49,167 nucleotides of DNA, from assembly GCA_017409025.1 (NCBI GenBank), contig JAFQTN010000009.1, positions 1 through 49,167 of the forward strand, in the 5' to 3' direction. Below are positions 16,716 through 25,268 of this stretch, piece by piece. A program made the position numbers and the translations under genes. Below the pieces are notes generated by a model. It did not search any database. It was not told the DNA's origin and saw nothing but the letters and a program-made list of their open reading frames with translations. The first letter of the stretch is position 1; every line of letters starts with the position of its first letter. This stretch comes from Bacilli bacterium (GTDB lineage Bacteria; Bacillota_I; Bacilli_A; RF39; UBA660).

Positions 16716-17504
16716 ATGCCACTAATGGGTGAATCTAGAATTACAAATAGTATTTTACGTATGATGGGAGAAAATTCTAAAAAAGAGATAGATAATTATT
16801 TAGAAAGTGTTGTTGATAGGGATTTTTTAGTAATTTCTTCAATAGAACAAGTTAATAATATCTTTGGTAAAAATATTGAACAGTTTTATATGTCTTTATC
16901 AGAAGATGAACTTATTGATTTAAGAACTTGGACTAGTTATAATTTTAGTAATATTAATGCAATACTTAGAAATAATTGGACATATGAGAATAATGGACTT
17001 TTGACAGAAGATAAGAAGAATGAATTAAGAGAATTAGCAGGTAGAATTAGTAAAATATTTGCTAAATATAATAGTCCTTTGGTAAATTTTATTGCATTTA
17101 GGGGTACTACGATTAGTTCTTTTAAAGATTATGGAATTACTGATTTATTAGAGTTGGAAAATTTAGAGGGTAAATTTTTATACGAACAAGGATTTACTAG
17201 TGCTTCGATGATAGAGAGTTCTTGTTATTTTAAAAAGAATTTTAATGATTCAAAAAAATATAATATTGAAGTTAGATATTTAGTTTCTTCAGAGTGTGAA
17301 GAAGGAGTACTGCTTGTAAATAGGGATACTAGTCATTATTCAGATGAAAATGAATATTTAATAGATAAAGGTTCTTTATCAAAGGTTATTGATGTAAAAG
17401 TAGATAAGGATAGTGATACTGCTATTATAACGGTTGTTTTGATACCTAGGAAAATTTATGATAGAGAATATCATCAAGATAAAACTAGTATTAAGGTTAA
17501 TTAA
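16716..17504 (+). CDS. ADP-ribosyltransferase-fold protein (ADPrib_exo_Tox type)
   Basis: A 262-residue protein. The second half has the three landmarks of the R-S-E class of mono-ADP-ribosyltransferases in order: Arg129 in NFIAFRGTT, F-x-S-x-S as FTSAS (160-164), and the E-x-E turn ENEYLIDKGSLSKVI with Glu211 and Glu213. The preceding WTSYNFSNINAILRN (about 72-86) fits the helix that comes before the Arg in this family. E-x-E members typically modify arginine (family knowledge). There is no signal peptide or membrane helix, so it acts in the cytoplasm or is delivered otherwise. ATG 16716 follows TAGGTGATAATT. The next gene, a membrane protein, starts 19 nt after the stop and is probably co-transcribed. 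Confidence 0.78.
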   Translation: MPLMGESRITNSILRMMGENSKKEIDNYLESVVDRDFLVISSIEQVNNIFGKNIEQFYMSLSEDELIDLRTWTSYNFSNINAILRNNWTYENNGLLTEDKKNELRELAGRISKIFAKYNSPLVNFIAFRGTTISSFKDYGITDLLELENLEGKFLYEQGFTSASMIESSCYFKKNFNDSKKYNIEVRYLVSSECEEGVLLVNRDTSHYSDENEYLIDKGSLSKVIDVKVDKDSDTAIITVVLIPRKIYDREYHQDKTSIKVN

Positions 17505-17522
17505 TTGTAGGTGATAATTATT

Positions 17523-18176
17523 ATGAGTAATATACTTTTATATGTTTCTAATATATTTATTTTATTATCTTTTATAATATATTTTATAATGATAATTATA
17601 AATAGAGGAAATAAGGTTACAAATAGTAATGGTTTTGATATTACTAAAGATATAATATCAGAATATAATAGTATCAATATAATAGAGAGTAAGGGTTATT
17701 TTACTTTTTATAATATTAAAAGAAAAGTTATTAAATTAGATACGAAAACTTATTATGGAAATGATTTAAGTTCTATAGTTATAGCTTTAATATCTGCGGG
17801 TATTTCAATAGTTCATAATAGTAAAAATAAATATATAGAATTTTTCAGGAAAATATTTTCTAATATAAAGATATTATATATATTTCCATTAATAGCGATA
17901 TTAATTAATTATTCAACTTATAATATTAGTGATGCCAAAGTTAGTATAATTTTTTTAATTTTCTTTAGCATTATAAGTTATATTTTAATTAATATTAAAA
18001 ATCAAGCCTTTATGTGGACTATCGATAATATAAATAAGATTAAAGATATTAGTAAGAGTAATTCTGATAAGATAGTTAAATTTATAGATAAGATAATATG
18101 GCTTGATAAATTTATCTTTTTTGGTGAACTTATAATGATTATTAGATATGTATTAATATTATTAGAAATTAATTAA
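17523..18176 (+). CDS. YugP-like membrane protein without the zinc-protease active site
   Basis: A 217-residue protein with one N-terminal helix and about three C-terminal helices, as in YugP-type neutral zinc metallopeptidases. By eye the segments align: an N-terminal NGFDITKDIISEYNSINI, then KRKVIKLDTKTYYGNDLSSIVIA, where YugP has its LS-x-VY-x5-S run. Directly after this YugP has the zinc motif A-H-E-x-G-H-A-I-Q-H. Here the residues are A-L-I-S-A-G-I-S-I-V-H: all three HExxH positions are lost. It is therefore predicted to be catalytically inactive. It follows the ADP-ribosyltransferase gene with SD TAGGTGAT and may be a partner or antagonist of that protein (inference). Homology to YugP is likely but not certain. 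Confidence 0.6.
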   Translation: MSNILLYVSNIFILLSFIIYFIMIIINRGNKVTNSNGFDITKDIISEYNSINIIESKGYFTFYNIKRKVIKLDTKTYYGNDLSSIVIALISAGISIVHNSKNKYIEFFRKIFSNIKILYIFPLIAILINYSTYNISDAKVSIIFLIFFSIISYILINIKNQAFMWTIDNINKIKDISKSNSDKIVKFIDKIIWLDKFIFFGELIMIIRYVLILLEIN

Positions 18177-18225
18177 ATTAATAATATATTATAGAAATAA
18201 ACATATAAATTAACTAGGTGATGGT

Positions 18226-19368
18226 GTGAAAAAAATATGTTTATTTTTTATTTTGATGTTATTTCCTTTAACTGTTTTTGGTGAAGAGTTAAATTTGGCA
18301 GAGAATGCTAAGAGTGCTATTATGATTGAAGCTAGTACTGGAGAAATATTATATAATAAGAATGCTAATGAAAGGCTAGCTCCGGCTTCGATGACTAAAA
18401 TTATGTCTTTAATTTTAATTATGGAAAATATAGAGAGTGGACGATTAAAGTGGAATGATATAGTTGTTGTATCTCAAAATGCTTCATCTATGGGAGGTAG
18501 TCAAATATTTCTAGAGGCTAATGAAATGATGAGTGTAGAGGATTTAGTTAAAGGAATATGTATTGCATCAGGAAATGATGCAACAGTGGCTTTAGCAGAA
18601 AAGATTGCTGGTACTGAAAAGGCTTTTGTAAAACTTATGAATGATAAAGTAAAAGAATTAGGACTAAAGAACACTAATTTTGTTAATTCAACAGGGTTAG
18701 ATGCGGAAGGGCATTATTCAACAGCATATGATATGGCAATGATGGCTAAAGAATTAATTAAACATGAAAAGATATTAGAATTTTCTTCAATATATGAAGA
18801 TTATTTAAGAAAGAATACTGATAAAAGTTTTTGGCTTGTTAATACTAATAAATTAGTTAGATTTTATTCTTATATAGATGGTCTTAAGACAGGATTTACT
18901 AATAGTGCTGGATATTGTTTGACTGCTACGGGAAAGAAAAATGGTATGAGATTAATAACAGTTGTGATGAATGTGGATAATACTAATAATAGGACTAAAG
19001 ATACGATTGCAATGATGGATTATGGATTTAATATGTATAGTTTAGATAAAGTAATTAATAAGGATGATTCTTTAGGAAATATAAAAATAAATCTAGGTAA
19101 GAAAGAGTATGAGAATATTGTTTCTACATCAGATATTACTGTTTTAAATAATAATCAAAAAGATAAACGTAATGTTACTTATGATATTGTTACTAATGAA
19201 GTTAGTGCTCCGGTTAAAGTGGGAGATGAAGTTGGTAAAATTAATATTTATGAAGATGGTAATTTTAAATATTCTGTACCGTTAACTATCAGTAGTAATG
19301 TAGATAAAGCTAATATATTTATGGTATTTTTTAGAAATTTGAAAGATATATTAACTTTTAATATATAA
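18226..19368 (+). CDS. D-alanyl-D-alanine carboxypeptidase (PBP5/DacA family)
   Basis: A 380-residue exported penicillin-binding protein that trims the terminal D-Ala of peptidoglycan stem peptides. The signal peptide is residues 1-19 (ends V-F-G). The serine peptidase S11 motifs are complete: SMTK (Ser55, Lys58), SGN near residue 116, and KTG (221-223). A C-terminal beta domain and a final hydrophobic, amphipathic stretch for membrane attachment follow. GTG 18226 has SD TAGGTGATG; the ATG at 18221 is out of frame. It could be read through from the preceding pair, since no terminator is seen in the 49-nt gap. Confidence 0.92.
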   Translation: MKKICLFFILMLFPLTVFGEELNLAENAKSAIMIEASTGEILYNKNANERLAPASMTKIMSLILIMENIESGRLKWNDIVVVSQNASSMGGSQIFLEANEMMSVEDLVKGICIASGNDATVALAEKIAGTEKAFVKLMNDKVKELGLKNTNFVNSTGLDAEGHYSTAYDMAMMAKELIKHEKILEFSSIYEDYLRKNTDKSFWLVNTNKLVRFYSYIDGLKTGFTNSAGYCLTATGKKNGMRLITVVMNVDNTNNRTKDTIAMMDYGFNMYSLDKVINKDDSLGNIKINLGKKEYENIVSTSDITVLNNNQKDKRNVTYDIVTNEVSAPVKVGDEVGKINIYEDGNFKYSVPLTISSNVDKANIFMVFFRNLKDILTFNI

Positions 19369-19370
19369 GA

Positions 19371-19399
19371 AAAAAATTAAGTTTTTGCTTAATTTTTTT
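19371..19399. terminator. Bidirectional terminator
   Basis: AAAAAATTAAG (19371-19381) pairs with CTTAATTTTTT (19388-19398). The A- and T-tracts on each side let it serve both the carboxypeptidase gene and the convergent DUF378 gene. Confidence 0.8.
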
Positions 19400-19430
19400 A
19401 ATAAATTTATTAAAAATTTACATAATAATA

Positions 19431-19628
19431 TTATCTATCTAGATCTTTAGTAAGTATACCAATATTTACTAAGCCGGATACCATTACTAGGACATAGACA
19501 ATTCTTGTTAATAGAGATCCATCACCAAGAAGATATTCTACTAAATTAAAGTTGAATAATCCTACTAATCCCCAGTTAATACAACCGATGATGCTTAATA
19601 CTAATGTGCTTTTAAATAATGTATTCAT
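19431..19628 (-). CDS. DUF378 family small membrane protein
   Basis: A 65-residue membrane protein with two hydrophobic segments. The first carries the family signature IIGCINWGLVGLFNFNLVEYL; the second, IVYVLVMVSGLVNIGIL, matches DUF378. Function unknown. The start at 19628 has AGGAGG upstream on the minus strand; the longer frame to 19661 has no SD. A minus-strand TATAAT lies at 19669-19664. Confidence 0.85.
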   Translation of the reverse strand: MNTLFKSTLVLSIIGCINWGLVGLFNFNLVEYLLGDGSLLTRIVYVLVMVSGLVNIGILTKDLDR

Positions 19629-19739
19629 ATTATTCCTCCTTGATAATAATATTTTTACCAAAAATTATATATTTATTCATCATATTAGTAAAAAAGTTAC
19701 CATATAATTTATCGTAAAGATAAAAAGATGGGGTGAATT

Positions 19740-20864
19740 GTGAAAAAAATATTTTTATGTTTAACTTTAATGTGTTTAATTTTAACAGGATGTGGTAAAA
19801 AAGATGAAAAGACAGTTTTAAAAGAATTTCAAGATAAGGTTAGTAATAGTGATTCATATTATTTATCTGGAAATATGGAACTTGTAAATAATGAGGATGT
19901 ATATACTTATGATATTAGTGTTTCTTATAAGAAAGATGATTATTATAAAATTGAACTTACAAATGTTATAAATGATCATAAACAGATTATACTAAGAAAT
20001 GAAGAAGGTGTATATATTGTTACACCGTCACTTAATAAGAGTTTTAAATTCCAAAGTGATTGGCCATATAATAATTCTCAGGTATATTTACTTTCTAGTT
20101 TATTAGATGATATATCAAATGATGAAAATAGAACATTTGAAGCAAATGATGATGGATATGTATTTACTTCAGGTGTAAATTATCCGAATAATGATAAATT
20201 AGTTAGTCAAAAAGTTTATTTTGACAAAGATTATTTACCTAGTAGAGTAGAAGTAATAGATACTGATGGTAATGTTCAAATTAAGATGGTTTTTAATAAA
20301 ATTGATTTAAAAACAGAATTTAATGATACTTATTTTGATTTAAATTCAATATTAGATACTGAAAATATAGGAGAAGAAGATAATAGTAATGATAATACTA
20401 ATAGTCCAGAAACTGATAAAGATGATAATAATACAAATAACAATACTAATAGTAATCAAAATACTGAAGCACAAGAACCAAATAGTGAATCTAATAGTCA
20501 AGAAGAAACAAAAGAAACTGCTACGATTGATGATATAATATATCCAATGTATTTGCCGGTTAATACTTATCTTACTTCTCAAGAAAGAGTAGCTACTGAA
20601 GATGGAGAGAGATTAATATTAACATTTACTGGAGATAGTTCATTTACTTTAGTAGAAGAGACAGTATCTTATAGTAGTAGACCAGAAATTATTCCTACTT
20701 ATGGTGATGTAGAATTAATTGGAAATTCTTTAGCTGTTATAAATGATAATTCTGCTAATTGGTTTGATAATGGAATAGAATATTATATAGTTAGTGATGT
20801 TATGAATACAGATGAATTATTACAAGTAGTTAAATCAATTAGTGTACTTCCTGTTAGTAAATAA
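19740..20864 (+). CDS. Lipoprotein with low-complexity linker and DUF4367-like C-terminal domain
   Basis: A 374-residue predicted lipoprotein: signal peptide with lipobox L-T-G-C (Cys18), then a beta-rich domain (about 25-205) resembling LolA/lipoprotein-sorting folds in pattern, with ISVSYKKDDYYKIEL. An Asn/Asp/Thr/Ser/Glu-rich linker (about 210-260) follows, then a C-terminal domain beginning DDIIYPMYLPVNTYL that looks like DUF4367 domains. It is presumably tethered to the outer face of the membrane. Function unknown. GTG 19740 with SD GGGGTGAATT fits the signal peptide exactly. Monocistronic. Confidence 0.75.
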   Translation: MKKIFLCLTLMCLILTGCGKKDEKTVLKEFQDKVSNSDSYYLSGNMELVNNEDVYTYDISVSYKKDDYYKIELTNVINDHKQIILRNEEGVYIVTPSLNKSFKFQSDWPYNNSQVYLLSSLLDDISNDENRTFEANDDGYVFTSGVNYPNNDKLVSQKVYFDKDYLPSRVEVIDTDGNVQIKMVFNKIDLKTEFNDTYFDLNSILDTENIGEEDNSNDNTNSPETDKDDNNTNNNTNSNQNTEAQEPNSESNSQEETKETATIDDIIYPMYLPVNTYLTSQERVATEDGERLILTFTGDSSFTLVEETVSYSSRPEIIPTYGDVELIGNSLAVINDNSANWFDNGIEYYIVSDVMNTDELLQVVKSISVLPVSK

Positions 20865-20870
20865 TATAAA

Positions 20871-20905
20871 AAGGGCTAAGATGATGAAAAATCTTAGTCT
20901 TTTTT
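20871..20905 (+). terminator. Terminator after the lipoprotein gene
   Basis: AAGGGCTAAGAT (20871-20882) pairs with ATCTTAGTCTTT (20891-20902) with two G-U pairs, ending in a T-run. Confidence 0.85.
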
Positions 20906-20935
20906 AATTGTTGTTATGCAATATGTTAATTTATG

Positions 20936-20944
20936 TGTTATACT
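20936..20944 (+). promoter_or_regulatory. Extended -10 promoter of gatCAB
   Basis: TGTTATACT: TATACT at 20939-20944 preceded by TGT. The -35 is not convincing. Confidence 0.5.
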
Positions 20945-20969
20945 TAATAGTGTTTGGGAGGATATATTT

Positions 20970-21257
20970 ATGGATAAAGATACATTAAAAATGTTAGCTA
21001 ATAAACTTATGTTTACTATGGAAGAGAGTGAATATGATACTTTATTAGAAGAATTTGATACGATGATTAAACAAATGGATTTAATTGGTGAAATTAAAGG
21101 AATTGAAAATGTAGAACCTATGTGTTATCCATTTCCTTTGGATGATGTATGTTTAAGAGAAGATGAAGTAGTAGATGAACTTGATATAGAAGATATACTA
21201 CAAAATAGTGGAAGTACTTTATATAATCAAGTTAAGTTACCTAAGGTGGTGGAATAA
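20970..21257 (+). CDS. gatC: Asp/Glu-tRNA amidotransferase subunit C
   Basis: A 95-residue GatC, the small subunit stabilising GatA-GatB. The pattern LKMLANKLMFTMEESEYDTLLEEFDTMI and the C-terminal PMCYPFPLDDVCLREDEV (usual form EPT..P..l.n.lReDev) identify it. ATG 20970 has TGGGAGGATAT upstream; the longer frame from 20916 is leader. Stop and the gatA start overlap as TAATG. Confidence 0.88.
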   Translation: MDKDTLKMLANKLMFTMEESEYDTLLEEFDTMIKQMDLIGEIKGIENVEPMCYPFPLDDVCLREDEVVDELDIEDILQNSGSTLYNQVKLPKVVE

Positions 21258-22690
21258 TGAAGAATATATTAGAACTTAGAGAAGAAATAGACAAAGGTAA
21301 TGTTACAAAAGAAGAACTATTTAATAATAGTGTAGATATGGCTAAGAAATATCAAGAAAAATATAATTCTTTTGTAACAATATTAGATAATTATGAAGGA
21401 ATTGATAGTAATAGTATTTTATCTGGTATTCCTTATGCTATGAAAGATAATGTTTCTACGAAAGGAATTCTTACTACTGGTTCATCTAATATACTAGCTA
21501 ATTATGTTCCTGTATATGATGCTACTATATATGAGAAATTAAAAGAAGCAGGTGCGGTGCTTGTTGGTAAGACGGTATTAGACGAACTTGCTATAGGTGG
21601 TACTGGTACTACTGGACATACTGGTGTTGTATTAAATCCTTGGGATAAAACAAGACAAATTGGAGGTTCATCTGCAGGGAGTGCAGCAGCAGTTGCATTG
21701 GGAATAGTTCCATTTGCAATTGGTTCTGATACAGGGGACTCTATTAGAAAACCAGCAGCTTTTGGTGGTGTAGTTGGATTTAAACCAACTTATGGAAGAA
21801 TTTCTAGATATGGATTATTTGCTTTTGCATCTAGTTTAGATCATTTAGGGGTATTTGCTAGAAATGTTAAGGATGTAGCCATTGTTACTGATATAGTTAA
21901 AGGACATGATAGTAAAGATATGACTAGTTTACCAGATGATGATAGAGAGTATAGTAAGTTATTAGATAATGATGTAACTGGTAGAAAATTATTTTATATA
22001 AAAGAAGCATTAGAAAATAATGATAATGATCCGGAAATGGAAAAAATTATAGAAAACTTTAAAGTGGTAATTGAAAAATGTAAGACTTTAGGAATAGAAG
22101 TGTGTGAAGAATCTATTGATAAAGATTTACTTAAAGCAATGTATCCTACTTACAAAGCAATATCTTGTGCTGAAGTTACTAGTAATGATGCTAATTTAAC
22201 TGGTATTCATTTTGGTGTAAGGGGAGAAGGAAATACACCAGATGAGATAATTATGGATGCTAGAACTAAAGGTTTTTGTGAACTTATTAAGAGAAGATTT
22301 GTTTTAGGAAGTTATATATTGCAAAGAGAAAATCAAGAAAAATTATTCTTAAATGCTTGTAGAGTAAGAAGAATGATTGTTGATAGAGTTAATGAATTGT
22401 TTAGAGAATATGATGGTATAATTATGCCTGCAGCTGAAGGGATTGCTCCTAAATTAGAGTATGAATCTGATATGCTTAGTGATAAATTTTTAATACTAGG
22501 TAATCATATGGTAATTGGTAATTTTGGAGGATATCCTAGTATAACTATTCCTTCTGGATTTGTAGATAATATGCCTGTAGGTATAAATATTACTGGTAGA
22601 GTTAAAGAGGATGACGTTGTACTTAATATTGCTAATAAAATAGAAGGTAGTATGGAATATGCTAATCAAGTAGCGAAGGAGATGAAATAA
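21257..22690 (+). CDS. gatA: Asp/Glu-tRNA amidotransferase subunit A
   Basis: A 477-residue amidase-signature enzyme that releases ammonia from glutamine for transamidation of Glu-tRNA(Gln) and/or Asp-tRNA(Asn). The catalytic triad is visible: Lys63 in YAMKDN, Ser138 in GGSSAGSAAA, and nucleophile Ser162 in GSDTGDSIRKPAA (most GatA have GGSIRQP; Asp replaces the second Gly). KPTYGRISRYG follows. It shares one base with gatC upstream and one with gatB downstream. Confidence 0.96.
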   Translation: MKNILELREEIDKGNVTKEELFNNSVDMAKKYQEKYNSFVTILDNYEGIDSNSILSGIPYAMKDNVSTKGILTTGSSNILANYVPVYDATIYEKLKEAGAVLVGKTVLDELAIGGTGTTGHTGVVLNPWDKTRQIGGSSAGSAAAVALGIVPFAIGSDTGDSIRKPAAFGGVVGFKPTYGRISRYGLFAFASSLDHLGVFARNVKDVAIVTDIVKGHDSKDMTSLPDDDREYSKLLDNDVTGRKLFYIKEALENNDNDPEMEKIIENFKVVIEKCKTLGIEVCEESIDKDLLKAMYPTYKAISCAEVTSNDANLTGIHFGVRGEGNTPDEIIMDARTKGFCELIKRRFVLGSYILQRENQEKLFLNACRVRRMIVDRVNELFREYDGIIMPAAEGIAPKLEYESDMLSDKFLILGNHMVIGNFGGYPSITIPSGFVDNMPVGINITGRVKEDDVVLNIANKIEGSMEYANQVAKEMK

Positions 22691-24108
22691 TGTATAAGGT
22701 AGTTATTGGACTTGAAGTTCATTGTGAATTAAAATCTAATAGTAAGAATTTTTCATCAGCTAGAAATAGTTATTCAACAGTTCCAAATAGTAATGTTTCT
22801 GTAGTTGATTTAGCATTTCCTGGAATTTTACCAGTAGTTAATAAAGAAGCGGTAAGAAATTCTATTAAGATGGCTTTGGCTATGAATTGTGAAGTACCTG
22901 AATATTTAACTTTTGAAAGAAAGAATTATTTCTATCCAGATTTACCTAAAGGATATCAAATTACTCAGTTTAAACATCCAATAGGGATTAATGGTTATGT
23001 AATGATAAATGTTAATGGTGAAGATAAAAAAGTAGAAATACTTGATACACACTTAGAAGAAGATACTGCTAGTTTAGAACATTATAATGCTTATTCATTA
23101 ATAGATTATAATAGATGTGGAGTTCCACTACTTGAAACAGTTACGGCACCATGTATTAATTCTGCTGATGAGGCAATTGCATTTTTAGAGACATTAAGAA
23201 GTATATTTTTATATACTGATACTTCTTATGCTAGAAGTGACCGTGGTCAAATTAGATGTGATGTTAATGTATCTTTGATGGAAGAAGATGCTTTAGAACT
23301 TGGTACTAAAGTAGAAATTAAAAATATAAATTCTTTTAGTAGTGTTAGGGAAGCTATTATATGTGAAGTGGCTAGACAAACTGAAATACTTTCTAATGGT
23401 GGAAAAATATCGCAAGAAACTAGAAGATATGATGAAAATACTAACGAGACATATTTGATGAGAAGTAAAGAAGATGCGCTTGACTATAAATATTTTACTG
23501 ATCCTAATTTACCTCCTGTTAAGATAAGTCGTGAATGGGTTAATGAAATAAAAGATGAAATCCCAAGACTTCAATATGAGAGAAGTTTATTATATATTAA
23601 TGATTATGCTATTTCTAGAAAAGATGCATATACTATTGTAAGGGAAAAAGAGATATCTGACTATTATGAAGAATGTATTAGTTTAGGAGGAGATCCTCAA
23701 CTTGTTTGTAACTGGTTAACGGGTAGTGTTATTGGTAATATGAACAAGATGGGATTAACTATTACGGATATATCTTTAACTCCAAATATGTTAGTAGAAT
23801 TAATTAAATTAATTAATGATGGTAAAATTTCTGGGAAACAAGGTAAAGATGTTTTAGAAAAATCATTAGAAACTGGAAAGACTCCTAGTCAGTTAGTATC
23901 TGAAATGGGATTGAGTCAGATTACTGATGAAAATGAAATTAGAAATATTGTAATAGATGTAATAAATGAAAATTTAAATTTAGTAGAGGATTATAAGGCT
24001 GGTAAGAGAGTGTTTGACTATTTTATAGGTCAGATAATGAAGAAAACTAGAGGTAGAGCTAATCCAGTAATTACTTCTAGAATACTAAAAGAAGAACTTG
24101 ATAAGTAG
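22690..24108 (+). CDS. gatB: Asp/Glu-tRNA amidotransferase subunit B
   Basis: A 472-residue GatB, the kinase and tRNA-binding subunit that activates the misacylated aminoacyl group and receives ammonia from GatA. Clear motifs are VIGLEVHCELK, FYPDLPKGYQITQ, LEEDTA, DYNRCGVPLLE and SDRGQIRCDVN. The C-terminal GatB_Yqey tail ends in TRGRANP. Full length. The OLE-type RNA promoter begins 9 nt after its stop, with no terminator between. Confidence 0.96.
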   Translation: MYKVVIGLEVHCELKSNSKNFSSARNSYSTVPNSNVSVVDLAFPGILPVVNKEAVRNSIKMALAMNCEVPEYLTFERKNYFYPDLPKGYQITQFKHPIGINGYVMINVNGEDKKVEILDTHLEEDTASLEHYNAYSLIDYNRCGVPLLETVTAPCINSADEAIAFLETLRSIFLYTDTSYARSDRGQIRCDVNVSLMEEDALELGTKVEIKNINSFSSVREAIICEVARQTEILSNGGKISQETRRYDENTNETYLMRSKEDALDYKYFTDPNLPPVKISREWVNEIKDEIPRLQYERSLLYINDYAISRKDAYTIVREKEISDYYEECISLGGDPQLVCNWLTGSVIGNMNKMGLTITDISLTPNMLVELIKLINDGKISGKQGKDVLEKSLETGKTPSQLVSEMGLSQITDENEIRNIVIDVINENLNLVEDYKAGKRVFDYFIGQIMKKTRGRANPVITSRILKEELDK

Positions 24109-24116
24109 TAGTAAAT

Positions 24117-24145
24117 TTGACAATTTAATAGATTTATGCTATAAT
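24117..24145 (+). promoter_or_regulatory. Consensus sigma-A promoter of the large non-coding RNA
   Basis: TTGACA (24117-24122), a 17-bp spacer and TATAAT (24140-24145), with the extended -10 TATGC in front. Both hexamers, spacing and extension match the consensus perfectly, making this the strongest promoter in the window by sequence. Predicted start about 24152. Confidence 0.88.
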
Positions 24146-24151
24146 TTAAAA

Positions 24152-24715
24152 CGTGATGGCACATTATTCTAGTCAATTGATTCGTTAGGAAGACGGGGAT
24201 AAAAGACCGTTAAAGAGCATATCGATGAAACCTTTGGTGTTTGCTTTAGATGCCCAATCTAGGGTGGATGCTGAGGATGAGAGAAATGGACATTATATAA
24301 TGGCATATATAAGTTTGTTCCATTTTTCGTGGAGACCTAACTTTGTAATTTTAAAATTACGAACTAGGATTAAACCTGCTATGTGGCGAATAGTTACGAG
24401 CAGTGTAGCTTGTCTTGAGTGAAAGATTTGGGATTAGTTAAGGTTATTATATGATCGGCCAATTATATAATACTATGCTATGAAATTACTTTTGCAAAAG
24501 AGAATTAATAACGATGCGTTGGTGAGGAAATCTCCTAGAGTGTACTATGATATAGGATTGCAGTGGGAACTAAGTGGCAATCAAGTCGTATGATGTGGAA
24601 ACACCGTACTGTCTTCTTTAAAGGGGAACCGCAATACTGGTAACGGTATGTAGAAGATAGGGAAATCCTACTTGACCTAAGTCCCAAAGTTAACTATATC
24701 TATAAGCCATTTTTT
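24152..24715 (+). ncRNA. ole: OLE-type large structured RNA
   Basis: About 560 nt with no credible coding frame, much higher G content than surrounding gaps, its own consensus promoter, and OapA-like gene directly downstream. Stems seen by eye: ACGG/CCGT (24193-24196, 24207-24210); AAATGGA/TCCATTT (24284-24290, 24319-24325); a GTAATTTT/AAAATTAC hairpin (24345-24360) inside CCTA/TAGG; TCCTA/TAGGA (24533-24537, 24553-24557); GATTGC/GCAATC (24556-24561, 24577-24582); CTGTCTTCT/AGAAGATAG (24609-24617, 24652-24660) enclosing ATACTG-GTAA-CGGTAT, a GNRA-capped hairpin at 24634-24649. Length, position beside oapA and stem density fit OLE RNA, the large membrane-associated RNP RNA of anaerobic and extremophilic Bacillota. 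The identification rests mainly on context plus structure; ends are approximate. Confidence 0.8.
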
Positions 24716-24735
24716 TTAATTGTTTGGAGGAAGAA

Positions 24736-25266
24736 ATGAAAAATAAGACTGATTTTAAATGGGTCTTTATAGTAACAATATTAGCATTTATTATTTCAAT
24801 TGTGATGACTTTATTTTCTACGATGGTGCTTGAAAATGTAGGGTTATTAATAGCAATATTAATTACATTTTTGTTTATATTATTAGGGATAATATTTGAT
24901 ATTGTAGGAGTAGCTGTTACTAGTGGTGATGAAGTTGCATTTCATTCGATGAGCGCAAGAAAAATTAGAGGTGGAAAAGTTGGCGTAAAACTTTTAAAAA
25001 ATACTGATAAAGTATCCTCTGTTTGTTGTGATGTTGTAGGAGATGTGTGTGGAATTATTTCTGGTACTTCTGGAGTTGTTATTGTATCATTAATTATTAA
25101 ATTAACTGATATTAACGAACTATTAGTATCTTTAATAGTAACTGGACTTATATCAGCACTTACTATTGGTGGTAAAGCATTAGGAAAAGGTTTTGCTATT
25201 AATAGAAGTAAAGAAATAGTAACTGTTGTTTCTAAAATATTATCAATATTTGAATTTAATAGATAA
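24736..25266 (+). CDS. oapA: OapA-like membrane protein (OLE RNA partner)
   Basis: A 176-residue protein with four hydrophobic segments (about 8-30, 34-60, 100-128, 130-150). Segments that recall OapA, the protein that holds OLE RNA at the membrane, are GIIFDIVGVAVTSGDEVAFHSM, the KVSSVCCDVVGDVCGIISG run, and ALTIGGKALGKGFAIN. Basic residues between helices 2 and 3 (ARKIRGGKVGVKLLKN) would suit RNA contact. Homologues are often labelled as CorB-like Mg/Co transporters in databases, but there are no CBS domains. ATG 24736 is 5 nt after GGAGG; an in-frame TTG at 24724 overlaps that SD. A terminator follows. It is probably on the same transcript as the RNA or on its 3' readthrough. Confidence 0.82.
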   Translation: MKNKTDFKWVFIVTILAFIISIVMTLFSTMVLENVGLLIAILITFLFILLGIIFDIVGVAVTSGDEVAFHSMSARKIRGGKVGVKLLKNTDKVSSVCCDVVGDVCGIISGTSGVVIVSLIIKLTDINELLVSLIVTGLISALTIGGKALGKGFAINRSKEIVTVVSKILSIFEFNR

Positions 25267-25268
25267 TT

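Noticed and set aside
24225..24422. A 65-codon frame inside the 24152-24715 region
   Set aside because: No SD, no family resemblance, and it cuts through paired segments of the structured RNA.
24711..24718. Run of eight T after the large RNA as an intrinsic terminator
   Set aside because: No convincing GC-containing hairpin ends directly before it, so it may be only partial; readthrough into oapA is likely.
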